A stretch of DNA of 64,000 nucleotides from G963667675 sp965249215 (GTDB taxonomy: Bacteria; Chloroflexota; Dehalococcoidia; Lucifugimonadales; UBA3495). Positions 18,177-27,198 of this stretch are shown here, piece after piece. The notes beneath the pieces are model-generated. The model was not told the DNA's origin, searched no databases, and saw only the letters and a list, made by a program, of their open reading frames with translations. Every line of letters begins with the position of its first letter. Within the stretch, counting starts at the first letter, position 1. Made by a program: the position numbers and the translations under genes. Location: the NCBI GenBank assembly GCA_965249215.1, contig CBDFLN010000001.1, forward strand, positions 310,001 to 374,000, written 5' to 3'.

Positions 18177-18983
18177 CTAGGCTTCCTTCTTCACGGGGAA
18201 CATTTCCACTTTCTTTAAGTAAATCACGTTGGGCTTGGTGCCCATCTCTTCCAATAGCCGGTACACCCTGCTGGGAGGCTCTTCCACCCTCTCGGTCCGG
18301 TGGTGCCGTTCTTCCAACCGGTGGTTGGCTTCTTCGAAGTAATGATGCACCGGGCCGCTGGCATCGCCCTGGTCGCCGAACTTCAGCGCATTAGTCGGGC
18401 AGGCCATTGCGCATGCCGGCAAAAAGTTCCGTTCCTTCATCGTCTTGTGGTCCAGCGTGCCCCGTTCTTGCCTCTCCACCGTCAACTCAGCCCGCCGGAT
18501 ACGCTGGATGCAGAAGCTGCACCGCTCCATGACTCCCCGGCTGCGGATAGTCACGTCGGGGTTCAGTTGATGCCGCATGCGCTCCGGCCACACCGGCTCC
18601 CAATAGTTGAAGAACCTGACCTGGTAAGGACAGTTGTTGGCGCAGTACCGGGTCCCGATGCACCGGTTGTACACCTGCACGTTCAGGCCCTCGTCGTTGT
18701 GGTACGTGGCAAATACCGGGCACACCGGCTCGCAGGGGGCGTTCTCGCAGTGCTGGCACATTATGGGAATGAAACGCGCCTTGACGTTGGGGAACTCGCC
18801 CTCCCAGTACCGTTCAATGCGTATCCACTCGTAGGCGCGCCGTTGCAGGAACACATCCTTGGTGTTGATGGGCAGATTGTTTTCCGACTGGCAGGCAACT
18901 ACGCAGGCCTGGCAACCGGTGCACCGGTCCAAGTCCACTACCATGCCCCACTTGTGGGCGACTCTGGGTTTGGGTGTCGTCAT
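18177..18983 (-). CDS. Alternative complex III iron-sulfur subunit (ActB2, separate gene)
   Basis: Ferredoxin-type subunit, 268 aa, with four cysteine groups: CTGCQACVVAC, CQHCENAPCEPVC, CIGTRYCANNC, and CSFC paired with CAMAC. The Cys count (about 15) matches three [4Fe-4S] and one [3Fe-4S] cluster, as known for the B2 domain of ActB. In described complexes (Rhodothermus, Flavobacterium) B1 and B2 are fused. Here B2 is a stand-alone gene, 107 bases downstream of B1, and next to actF. Electrons run from quinol through these clusters to the heme subunits. Confidence 0.87.
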   Translation of the reverse strand: MTTPKPRVAHKWGMVVDLDRCTGCQACVVACQSENNLPINTKDVFLQRRAYEWIRIERYWEGEFPNVKARFIPIMCQHCENAPCEPVCPVFATYHNDEGLNVQVYNRCIGTRYCANNCPYQVRFFNYWEPVWPERMRHQLNPDVTIRSRGVMERCSFCIQRIRRAELTVERQERGTLDHKTMKERNFLPACAMACPTNALKFGDQGDASGPVHHYFEEANHRLEERHHRTERVEEPPSRVYRLLEEMGTKPNVIYLKKVEMFPVKKEA

Positions 18984-19090
18984 TCTATAAACCCGCTTTC
19001 CCTTTCGAATCAGGCGTCTTTGATTCCGGCGTCCTGTGATTCATTCTCTAGTTCTTTACAGCCAGTCCTTGTTCTAATCCGGGCTAGCGC

Positions 19091-21403
19091 CTATAGATCG
19101 TGGGGGGCAATGGTCTGAATAATGCGCTCGCCGGGCAAGATTCCCACCTCAACGGCTCTGACCGTGCCCTCGAACTTCGACACCTTAACGCTGTCCCCCG
19201 TCTTGGAAATCCTGACCCTGGTGCTGGCCCAGGCCAAGCCCCCGGTTCCCTCAACCTGGCGGGGTTCTAAAACGTCCATAACGTTGGCGCTTTCCCAGCC
19301 GGGCCTGTCCGTAGCATATTCCGAACCTTGATTCCGGCCTTGCCCAAGAGGTATGGAAACCGTGCCGGGAGGAACTGCCGGCGTCGGATACGCCAACACC
19401 CGGATAGACCCTGCCGCCGACTCGACCAGGAGCACGTCCCCCTCCCGGATGTTCATCCTCTTGGCGTCGCGGTCGCTGATTTCCACCCAGGTCTGCCATG
19501 TAATCGTTGTCAACGGGTCCGGCGCTCCCTGCAGCCACGGCAAATGGGCGTTTCTTCCGTCCTGCAGGGTGTTGTGGGCGAATGGAGTGAGGTAAAAGGT
19601 CTCTCCGGAAGCGCCCGCCCTGGAAACTTGAGGCTCCTGGGCCTTGGCGGCAATCCGGCCCAACAGGTCGTTGGAAGCGGTCAGGTTCCTGGGACCCGTT
19701 ACTCCCTCGTCCCACCAACCGCCTCGTTGCAGCAGCTTGGTCCAGAACTCTTCGGCAGACGCCGCTTGCACCGACCCCCGGTTCAGCGCGAAAAGCTCGT
19801 CGGAACCTTCTCGCAATAGGTCCTGGTACTTAGGCCAGGGCAACTCGGCCTCCTTGCCCAGTTCCTGGCTCATGGTAAGCAGAATGTCCGGAAAGCTCTG
19901 GGGTTCGATTTCGTACAGCGGATTTACCACCGGCTGCTGGAAGCCCACAACCTGGTATCCAGGCCCCGGCTCGGGTACGTCGTCGCCCCAGTCTTCTAAA
20001 TACACCCGGTCGGGCAGAATCAGGTCCGCCAGAGCGCTGGTCTCGTCTAGGAACGGGGAGAAGCTGACTACGAACAGGTCGGCGGGTTCGGTCAGGGCCT
20101 GCCTGAACCGCAACGAGCCCGGCAGCCCGTGTACAGGGTCGGCTTGATGCAACAGCAGCAGGCGGGTCTTGCCGCTGTTCAGGTCTTGCGCCACCTCGGT
20201 CCAATCGGACAGTGACCCGGCCTGCGACCCCGCCGGGACGTCTTCCAGAGGGCTCCCTGGATTGAACCGGAGTCCTCCCTCCGCTCCTACGCTTCCAACC
20301 AGGTAGTTCAGGGCATAGATCGCCTCCAGGTTGAACAACCCGTTACTGTGGGCGCCTGCCGACCCGCCGCCAATTGCCAGGGCAGGGGTCCTGCCGGCAA
20401 ACTCCCTGGCCAGGTTGCGAATGGCCTGTACTCCGTCGCGGCCCCTCAGGTGTTCGGCCATGAACACCCGGTCGGCTATGGCCTCCGGCCGGAACCGTTC
20501 CAGCGCGGCGGCGCCTCTCCCGCCGGTGAGGGCATCGGCGTCTACGCCCGCCGGTTGCAGGTTTTCCTCGATTATCACGTAGGCCAGGCTCAAGGCCAGG
20601 TGCCCTTCCCAGCCGGGCCGTATGGGCAGCCATTTGTCTGCGCTCGCGGCCGTCATCGAAAAGCGGGAGTCCACCTGGTATAGCAACCCTCGCTCCATTT
20701 CTCCCCCGTGGCGGAACTCTCCGTACCCCACGCTCCAACGAGTGGGTGAAACCCACGTGGACAGAAAATCTGCTCCGAAGGACAGCAGGAACCTCGTGTT
20801 CTCCAGGTCGAAGTCGGGCAGCAAGTCTTGACCGAACACGTTTTTCACGGCCGACCTGTAAGTGTTGACGTCCAGGGTTTCGAATCCCAGATGACGCCCC
20901 CCGACGGACTCGGCAAAGCGGCCAACCAGCTTGCCCAAATGCCCCCGCAGCGACTCCGTGACCATCAACATCGAGTCGCCCCGCTCCTGCAAACGCTGCC
21001 TCAGGATGTCCAGGGCGTCGGACCACTCAAGCTGGACGTATTGGCCCTGTCCGCGGGGCCCGTTGCGCTGCAACGGCCGCGCTACGCGGTGGGGATGGTA
21101 CAGGGCCTGGAGGCCGGCTTCACAGGCCGCGCTGTGCTTGCCCATGTTCACCGGGTATACCGGGTTCCCCTCGACCTTCTTCGCCCTGCCGTCCATCACT
21201 CGGACCACTATCCCCTCTCCCGATGGGCAGCTGCGGCAAAGGGTGGCGTACCAGTTGTCCTGGCCCTTGACCAGGTCTTCCGGAAGCCTCACCGGACTCT
21301 GCAGGTCGAACTCGCCCTCGCGAATGCCGAATCCCTCGCATGCCACCGCTCCGGCCGCGGAAAGGCCGGCCCAGGCCAGGAAATTCCTGCGGGTGAGTTT
21401 CAT
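19091..21403 (-). CDS. Alternative complex III molybdopterin-oxidoreductase-like subunit (ActB1, separate gene)
   Basis: Large extracytoplasmic subunit, 770 aa, related to molybdopterin oxidoreductases but without cofactor ligands. A twin-arginine signal (LTRRNFLAWAGLSAAGAVAC) starts it. Then comes a reduced cysteine motif, CRSCPSGEG with one more Cys in AACEAG, where true enzymes have four. Later parts resemble the Mo-bis-MGD folds (FVVSFSPFLDETSALADLIL, PDRVYLEDWG) and the C-terminal beta-barrel (DGRNAHLPWLQGAPDP). In ACIII this domain holds no molybdenum. The gene sits between actA and the Fe-S subunit. Confidence 0.87.
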   Translation of the reverse strand: MKLTRRNFLAWAGLSAAGAVACEGFGIREGEFDLQSPVRLPEDLVKGQDNWYATLCRSCPSGEGIVVRVMDGRAKKVEGNPVYPVNMGKHSAACEAGLQALYHPHRVARPLQRNGPRGQGQYVQLEWSDALDILRQRLQERGDSMLMVTESLRGHLGKLVGRFAESVGGRHLGFETLDVNTYRSAVKNVFGQDLLPDFDLENTRFLLSFGADFLSTWVSPTRWSVGYGEFRHGGEMERGLLYQVDSRFSMTAASADKWLPIRPGWEGHLALSLAYVIIEENLQPAGVDADALTGGRGAAALERFRPEAIADRVFMAEHLRGRDGVQAIRNLAREFAGRTPALAIGGGSAGAHSNGLFNLEAIYALNYLVGSVGAEGGLRFNPGSPLEDVPAGSQAGSLSDWTEVAQDLNSGKTRLLLLHQADPVHGLPGSLRFRQALTEPADLFVVSFSPFLDETSALADLILPDRVYLEDWGDDVPEPGPGYQVVGFQQPVVNPLYEIEPQSFPDILLTMSQELGKEAELPWPKYQDLLREGSDELFALNRGSVQAASAEEFWTKLLQRGGWWDEGVTGPRNLTASNDLLGRIAAKAQEPQVSRAGASGETFYLTPFAHNTLQDGRNAHLPWLQGAPDPLTTITWQTWVEISDRDAKRMNIREGDVLLVESAAGSIRVLAYPTPAVPPGTVSIPLGQGRNQGSEYATDRPGWESANVMDVLEPRQVEGTGGLAWASTRVRISKTGDSVKVSKFEGTVRAVEVGILPGERIIQTIAPHDL

Positions 21404-21425
21404 TGGGCCAGGCTCCGGCAGGCCG

Positions 21426-22076
21426 TCACTTGTGGCATATCGTGCAGTCCGTGGGTATGTCTGTCGTCTCGGGCAAAACGTACCCCTCGTCCTCTGGGAC
21501 CAGGGTCAGGAACCTGTGACAGTCCAAGCAGGTGCCCATCTTCATCGACTGGAAGGGCTTCGGCTGGACCACTTTGGCGTTGGCTACGTCGCCGTGGCAT
21601 ATCGAGCAAGCCGCTTGGACCTTCTCTTCCGACGTGCGGTCGGATGTGTCGATCTGGGTCAGGAACCGGACGTGGGCCTCGTGGACGAACCGCACGTGGT
21701 CCGGAAGCCGGTGCACCCGCTCCCAGTTGATCGGTACGCCATCGGCGAAGCTATCGACGACTATTCCAATCTCTGCCCGCTCCGCTTCCGTGTCCCCAAC
21801 GATGTCCTTGTGGCAGAACAGGCACTGCTCCACCGCAGGCACGGTGGCGGCCTCCCCCTCGGTCACGTTCCGGTGGCAGAATTCGCACTGTATGCCCTGC
21901 TCGGCCACGTGCACGGAATGAGGAAATGCTACGGGTTGCTCTGGAGCGTCGCCCAAGGCGAAGGGAGGATTGGAAAACCAGGAAATAAGCAACACCACCA
22001 CTACAAAGCCGACTATTGCTGCAACTCCCGACCCTACTAGGGTCAGGGCCAGCAATTTGCCCCTTGGTCTCCTCAC
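21426..22076 (-). CDS. actA: Alternative complex III pentaheme cytochrome c (ActA)
   Basis: Multiheme c-type cytochrome, 216 aa. An N-terminal membrane anchor (GSGVAAIVGFVVVVLLISWF) is followed by five CxxCH sites: CEFCH, CLFCH, CSICH, CLDCH and CTICH at the very end. Several distal His residues (FPHSVHVAEQG, FVHEAHVRF) could complete bis-His coordination. ActA is the entry heme subunit of alternative complex III. The gene is the first recognised act gene in the run and depends on the ccm genes at 9-14 kb for heme attachment. Confidence 0.9.
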   Translation of the reverse strand: MRRPRGKLLALTLVGSGVAAIVGFVVVVLLISWFSNPPFALGDAPEQPVAFPHSVHVAEQGIQCEFCHRNVTEGEAATVPAVEQCLFCHKDIVGDTEAERAEIGIVVDSFADGVPINWERVHRLPDHVRFVHEAHVRFLTQIDTSDRTSEEKVQAACSICHGDVANAKVVQPKPFQSMKMGTCLDCHRFLTLVPEDEGYVLPETTDIPTDCTICHK

Positions 22077-22190
22077 TACCTGATCCGTCCGCGTCCCAGC
22101 GTTGCCTATTCCTCTCGCCTTTATCCGGTCGCGCCCAAACGGCGCTCTCTACTCGGGTTAACAGGGAATGTTTATCGGGCCAATGAAAAC

Positions 22191-22487
22191 CTAAATCAAG
22201 TACCGGTCCCAGAAGTTCTCGATAGTCAGCGTCTGGCTTATCCCCAGGACCAGCATGACCACCGCGGCTACTAGCACCAGGAGAGCGAACCCGCTCAACG
22301 GCATGCGCAACCTGGCAGCGGAGGCCGGCAGATGGCCCGTCAGGATCAGCGACGGTATCACCGCATGGGCCGTCAGCATAGTCACGGCAAAGGTAAAGAC
22401 CAGCGGCAAATACGTCCAGAAGTACGTGAGCCAAACGTGAATGTCGTGCCAATTGGCGCTGGTCAGCGCCTTGGGGTCTTCAAACAT
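22191..22487 (-). CDS. Small membrane protein upstream of the act cluster
   Basis: About 98 aa from the ATG at 22485-22487 (a longer frame exists but has no obvious use). The N-terminal part (ALTSANWHDIHVWLTYFW) is amphipathic and is followed by two hydrophobic helices (LPLVFTFAVTMLTAHAVIP; GFALLVLVAAVVMLVLGI). I do not recognise a family. It is 114 bases upstream of actA and in the same direction, so it could be an accessory subunit of the complex. It is best treated as hypothetical. Confidence 0.6.
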   Translation of the reverse strand: MFEDPKALTSANWHDIHVWLTYFWTYLPLVFTFAVTMLTAHAVIPSLILTGHLPASAARLRMPLSGFALLVLVAAVVMLVLGISQTLTIENFWDRYLI

Positions 22488-22611
22488 ACTTGCGCCGTTC
22501 CGTTGCCGGATTCGGTTCAAGCCTGGTTTTAAATAGGCTGAGAATCAAGTGAAAAATATCACAGGGGCATGGGGGTGTCAAGGGGATTTCATAGCCAATC
22601 CCCCGGCTAGG

Positions 22612-23316
22612 CTAGCTCGCGGCCTGCTCTTCCTCCGCCCCTTCCCCCTCTCCGGCATCCTGCTCTTGCTGCTCGTCCTCCAGTTGTCCGTCCACCGCTT
22701 TCTGTTGCTCGGCCATCCAGTTATCCAGCCACCGGCGAAAGTCCCCCAGCGCCGGCGGCGCAACGTAAAACACCTCTATGTCCTCGGGAAACTGGATTTG
22801 GTGCCGTTCGTTGACCAGCAACAGCCCCACCTCGTTCTCCCCCAGGGTCCCATCGATGCGGCTGGCTATGTGCTGGTACCGGCTCCTGGCGCTCTCGCTG
22901 AGCCAGCCTTGCAGCTTGGCCGGCACCGTTTGGCTGGCCAGGGGCATCATCAAGCAGCGTTGCAGGTCCAGGCTCTCCATCAATGATGGGAGGTCCTCTG
23001 TGGCTTCCAACGTTGCTCCGCCCTCGCATTTGGCCTTGACGAACTGGTGGCTGCGTTGGTCAGTCTGCTCCAGTTGCTCCAGGCCATCATCGCCGCCGTC
23101 CCACACGCTCTCGTGATATATGTGGTGCAGACCGCCCAGCGCCCCTTGAAGCGCTTCCACCTGTTGCTGCATCTGGTCCCAATAGTTCTGGAGAATGTTC
23201 ACGCCCTCTCCGGCCTCGGCCGGCGGACCGTACACCAGCGGCGCCAGCAGCAGCTTTCTGCGGCCCTCGTACTGGGCGGCCTCGGGGCGCGATATGCGGC
23301 CCAGCTCTTGGGTCAC
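22612..23316 (-). CDS. Conserved-looking hypothetical protein coupled to the LLM oxidoreductase
   Basis: About 234 aa, starting GTG three codons after the upstream stop (TAA GTG TGA order), so it is almost certainly translated from the same mRNA as the luciferase-like gene. The start reads RISRPEAAQYEGRRKLLLAP. The middle is a long helical/coiled stretch (YWDQMQQQVEALQGAL), then a compact segment (ENEVGLLLVNERHQIQFPED). The tail is acidic and Gln-rich (DEQQEQDAGEGEGAEEEQ). I cannot name a family. It looks cytoplasmic; no membrane segment or Cys motif is visible. Confidence 0.62.
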   Translation of the reverse strand: MTQELGRISRPEAAQYEGRRKLLLAPLVYGPPAEAGEGVNILQNYWDQMQQQVEALQGALGGLHHIYHESVWDGGDDGLEQLEQTDQRSHQFVKAKCEGGATLEATEDLPSLMESLDLQRCLMMPLASQTVPAKLQGWLSESARSRYQHIASRIDGTLGENEVGLLLVNERHQIQFPEDIEVFYVAPPALGDFRRWLDNWMAEQQKAVDGQLEDEQQEQDAGEGEGAEEEQAAS

Positions 23317-23318
23317 AC

Positions 23319-24560
23319 TTAAGCCTCTGCCGCCGCCGGTTCCTTCACCGGCTGCCCCGTCGCGGGGTCCACTTCGTATGGGCTGAAGAGCTCCAACTCC
23401 TTGCCCATTTCCCGCACCGCCGGCAGCACTTCCTCTCCCATTAGTCTCAAGCTGCGCATCTGGTCGTCATGGGTCATTGCTCCGTCGCCGTCCCAGAAGA
23501 AGATGCTGCCCGGCCTCAGGTATTCCAGCACCGAGCGTATCTTGGGCAGCACCGTTTTGGGAGTGCCCGTAACTATACTCAGGTCCTTGATTTGGTCTTC
23601 GTAGGGGCGCAAGTTTGCGCCGAACCGGCCCTTGGGGCCAAACGACGTGGTTGAAAGCCGGCGGGACGACCGCGACGTATGCCCCGGAAGATTCATTATG
23701 GCCGGGTTCACCTGTCCCTCATTGCCTGCCAAAAAGGGATTGCTCACCCCGGCGAGGTACTTTCGGCCCACCTCTTCCGCCTTCTCTTCCGTTTCGTCGA
23801 CGTGCACCTTCCATAGATAGGACACGTTCTGCGTGCCCGACGTGTAGCCCAGCTCGGCGGCGGTGTCGTGGTATAGCTGGAAGGCCCCCAGCGTCGGCTC
23901 CAGCTTGGTGGCCAGCAACACCAGCGGGTACCGGTGCTCGGCCGTCCACTTCACCGTTTCCACGCTTACTGTCGACGGAATCCAGACGGGCGGGTGAGGC
24001 TGCTGCAACGGCCTGGCCCATGGATTAACGTAGCGGTACTGGTAGTGTTTACCCTCCCAGCGCCAGGGACCGGGCTCGGTCCAGGCCTTGATTATGAAAT
24101 CGTGGGCCTCTTCGAACCGCTCCCGGTTGTGGTGCGGCGGCGAGTTGTGGGAGACGCTCTCCCGCCCGCCGCCACGGACGAAGCCGGAAACCAGGCGGCC
24201 GTCGGAGATCATGTCTATCATCGCCAGCTGCTCCGCCAGCCACAGGGGGTCGTCCCAAATGGGGAGCACGTTACCCAGGATGATGATTTTCGCCTTGTTG
24301 GTGATGCGGGCCAGGATCGACGCCCCCACGTTGGTGACACCCTGCATGCAGAAGGGGGTGCTGTGGTGCTCGTTCAGCATCAAGGCATCGAACCCCATTT
24401 CCTCCGCGTATACCTTCTCGTCCAGGTAGCGGTTATAGAGCCTGGCGCCCAGCGCCGGATTGTAAAGGCTGTTGCTTACCCCCAGGTCCATGCCCTGTGT
24501 GCCCATTAAGCCGGATGCATCATCCTGCCAGGGCTGCTCTGTAAAGTGTCCAATTAACAT
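23319..24560 (-). CDS. LLM-class flavin-dependent oxidoreductase (luciferase-like)
   Basis: Probable F420- or FMN-dependent monooxygenase of the bacterial luciferase family, 413 aa. Visible TIM-barrel features: EEMGFDALMLNEHHSTPF near residue 53-70, IIILGNVLPIWDDPLWLAEQ, then MIDMISDGRLVSGFVRGGGRES and the HPPVWIPSTVSVETV strand. The N-terminus MLIGHFTEQPW is usual for the alkanal-monooxygenase branch. SAR202-type Chloroflexota are known to have many such paralogues, thought to attack recalcitrant organic matter. It is coupled to the following hypothetical gene. Confidence 0.85.
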   Translation of the reverse strand: MLIGHFTEQPWQDDASGLMGTQGMDLGVSNSLYNPALGARLYNRYLDEKVYAEEMGFDALMLNEHHSTPFCMQGVTNVGASILARITNKAKIIILGNVLPIWDDPLWLAEQLAMIDMISDGRLVSGFVRGGGRESVSHNSPPHHNRERFEEAHDFIIKAWTEPGPWRWEGKHYQYRYVNPWARPLQQPHPPVWIPSTVSVETVKWTAEHRYPLVLLATKLEPTLGAFQLYHDTAAELGYTSGTQNVSYLWKVHVDETEEKAEEVGRKYLAGVSNPFLAGNEGQVNPAIMNLPGHTSRSSRRLSTTSFGPKGRFGANLRPYEDQIKDLSIVTGTPKTVLPKIRSVLEYLRPGSIFFWDGDGAMTHDDQMRSLRLMGEEVLPAVREMGKELELFSPYEVDPATGQPVKEPAAAEA

Positions 24561-24659
24561 CTCGGCCTCCCCTGTCCTGTTGACGCCGAATCCATGCCCG
24601 GTCGACAGCCGTCGTTTCCGGGAGTGTACCGTTGTGCAACTTCAGTTGTCCACAAACGC

Positions 24660-26990
24660 CTAGCCCTTCTCCCACAGTGCTTCCAGGACGCATGCCGGGC
24701 TCATGGGCAGCTGGGTCATGCGCACTCCCACGGCGTCGTATATCGCGTTGGCCACCGCCGCCATGGGAGGCACAATCGGCATTTCACCCACGCCCCGCAC
24801 CCCATAGGGATGGCCCGGGTTCTGGACCTCGACGATGACCGTGTCAATCATGGGCAGGTCCAGGCTGGTCGGCATCCGGTAGTCCAGGAAGCTGGAATTC
24901 AACATTTGGCCCTGGCTGTCCAGGTAATACTCTTCGTTCAGGGCCCAGCCGATTCCCTGGACCGCGCCTCCCTGCATCTGTCCTTCTACGTAGCTGGGGT
25001 GGATGGCCTTGCCCGCGTCCTGAATTGCAGTGTAGCGCAGGACCTCCACCTTGCCCGTCTCCGGGTCTACTTCCACGTCCACGATGTGCACTGCGAAGGC
25101 GTTGCCCACGCCTCCCGGATTCACGGTGGCCCGCCCCACAATGGGGCCTCCGGTGCCGTTCAGCCGCGGCGCCAGTTCCTTGATGGTTGTCCTGAGCTCG
25201 GTGTCGCCCTTGTGGCTGATTACTCCGCCGTCGTAGTCCACGTCCTCCGGGTCGACCTCCCATATCCGGGCGGCCCGCTCGACTAGTTGACGCTTGATGT
25301 CCAGACCAGCCTCGTAACACGCCGTGCCCATCTTGAACGTCACCCCGCTTCCGCTGGCTCCCGAGCTGTACCCGATAGAGTCGGTGTCCCCGATAGAAGG
25401 CGTGATTTCCTCCACCGGGATTCCAAGCACCTCGGCCAGGTGCATGGCCATCGCCGTCCGGCTGCCCCCAATATCCGGCGACCCTTCCACCAGGCCGACC
25501 GTGCCGTCCGAGTTGACGCCGGCAACGGCGCTGGCCGGCCCGGAGCTGTTGGGCCAGGCCCCGGCGGCAACCCCTCTGCCCCTGTTGGGTCCGCCTATGG
25601 GCTGGGCCAGGTGAGGATGGTCCTTGGCCGCCTGTAGAATCTCCACCATCCCTATCCGTCGAAACACCGGCCCCGTCGGCTGGCGCGTCCCTTCCTTGGC
25701 CGCGTTCCGCAGCCGGAACTCTACGGGGTCCATGGATAGCTCTTCGCAAAGCTCGTCGATGACCGACTCGGCGGCAAAAGCGGCCGTGGGCGAACCCGGG
25801 GCCCGGTAGGCTGCAGTTTTCTGGGTGTTGACCACTACGTCCAAGCCTTCCAAGTAGGCGTTGGGCACCTCGTAGGGCGCCAGCATGGTTCGGCACCCCG
25901 TCGAGACGGGAGAACCCGGAAAGGCCCCGGCCTCGTAGATTAACCGGCAGTCCGCGGCGGTTAATTTGCCCTCTTTGGTGGCTCCCAGCTTCACCCGGAT
26001 ATGCGTGGCCGAAGTCGGGCCGGTGGCCTCGAACACCTCTTTCCTGGTCATGGTCACCTTCACCGGCCGCATCGCCTTCCGGGATAGAGCGGCGACAATC
26101 GGCTCGATATAGCAACCGTTCTGCCCCTTCCCGCCGAATCCCCCGCCTATCTCCATCGGCACTATCCGCACCTTGGAAACATCGACGCCTAGAATAGTGG
26201 AGGTATGGTCCCTCAGGGCAAAGTGGCCTTGGGTGCTGCACCAGACTGTTACGCTATCGTCCGAGTTCCACAGCCCAGTAGCCGAATGGGGCTCGATGTA
26301 GCCCTGGTGCACCGGCTTGGTGTGGAATTCCCGCTCCACCACTACGTCCGCCTCCTGGAACCCCAGTGCCGGGTCCCCGGCCCTGAACTCGAACCGGTTC
26401 GCGACGTTGCTTCCCTTCCCCTCGGGAAGGTCGCCGAATCCTCCTGGCCGGAAGCTGGGATTGAGCAGGGTCAACAGCCTGTCATGGAGTATCGGCGCGT
26501 CGTCCTTCATTGCTTCGTCGGCATTGAACACCGGCGGCAATACCTCGTAGTCCACGTCGATAAGCGATAAGGCCTGTTCTGCAATCGGGGCCGAGACGGC
26601 CGCCACCGCCGCCACCGCGTGGCCCCGGTACAGGGCCTTCTCCCGGGCTATGACGTTCCGGCTGTAGAAACCGTAGTTCACCATCCCGCCCTCTTCCTGG
26701 TCCGCCGCCTCTGCCGACACCGCAGGGAAATCTGCCGAGGTGACTACGGCCTTGACCCCCGGCAGGGCCAGCGCCCGGGTGGCGTCGATGTTCTTGATTA
26801 CCGCGTGGGCATGGGGGCTGCGCAGCAGCTTGCCGTGCAGCAGGCCCGTCGGGAAAACGTCGGCGGCATACCTGGCCCTCCCCACCACTTTATCCGGACC
26901 GTCGTGCCTGATGGGACGGGTGCCGACTACGCTGTGTCCTCCCCCCTGCTCTTCCAGACTAATAACCGTGTTCGATGTCCAGTTAACCAC
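24660..26990 (-). CDS. Xanthine dehydrogenase family molybdopterin-binding (large) subunit
   Basis: Mo-MCD-binding large subunit of the xanthine oxidase family, 776 aa. Motifs: GGGFGGKGQNGCYIEP (Mo-site loop), AAYRAPGSPTAAFAAES, GASGSGVTFKMG, and the catalytic Glu in GVRGVGEMPIV near the C-terminus. The active-site loop is not the CoxL-type AYRCSFR, so CO dehydrogenase is unlikely. Neither the FAD-binding nor the [2Fe-2S] subunit is next to it, which is unusual. Flanking LLM and GMC genes suggest oxidation of organic substrates. The substrate is unknown. Confidence 0.86.
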   Translation of the reverse strand: MVNWTSNTVISLEEQGGGHSVVGTRPIRHDGPDKVVGRARYAADVFPTGLLHGKLLRSPHAHAVIKNIDATRALALPGVKAVVTSADFPAVSAEAADQEEGGMVNYGFYSRNVIAREKALYRGHAVAAVAAVSAPIAEQALSLIDVDYEVLPPVFNADEAMKDDAPILHDRLLTLLNPSFRPGGFGDLPEGKGSNVANRFEFRAGDPALGFQEADVVVEREFHTKPVHQGYIEPHSATGLWNSDDSVTVWCSTQGHFALRDHTSTILGVDVSKVRIVPMEIGGGFGGKGQNGCYIEPIVAALSRKAMRPVKVTMTRKEVFEATGPTSATHIRVKLGATKEGKLTAADCRLIYEAGAFPGSPVSTGCRTMLAPYEVPNAYLEGLDVVVNTQKTAAYRAPGSPTAAFAAESVIDELCEELSMDPVEFRLRNAAKEGTRQPTGPVFRRIGMVEILQAAKDHPHLAQPIGGPNRGRGVAAGAWPNSSGPASAVAGVNSDGTVGLVEGSPDIGGSRTAMAMHLAEVLGIPVEEITPSIGDTDSIGYSSGASGSGVTFKMGTACYEAGLDIKRQLVERAARIWEVDPEDVDYDGGVISHKGDTELRTTIKELAPRLNGTGGPIVGRATVNPGGVGNAFAVHIVDVEVDPETGKVEVLRYTAIQDAGKAIHPSYVEGQMQGGAVQGIGWALNEEYYLDSQGQMLNSSFLDYRMPTSLDLPMIDTVIVEVQNPGHPYGVRGVGEMPIVPPMAAVANAIYDAVGVRMTQLPMSPACVLEALWEKG

Positions 26991-27198
26991 TGTTCACCTC
27001 CGGAGGAATGTCTGGAGACGCTATGGGCCCAAGCACATTATACTGACTGGCTGCCCGAAAGTCCGTCCTGTTGTTGATGCCCAGACCCGCCGCGGGTTCC
27101 CTTCCTTCGTCGTCTTCAACGACCCCTGAAACGGCATCCGGCAGCTTCCCCCCACCCCCGGCTGGCAAAAACCGACCGTAGCCGCGTTCTGTCCTTAC

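Noticed and set aside
24844..26241. 465-codon minus-strand frame inside the molybdenum subunit gene
   Set aside because: It is in another frame of a clearly coding gene and rich in Arg/Gly with no motif.
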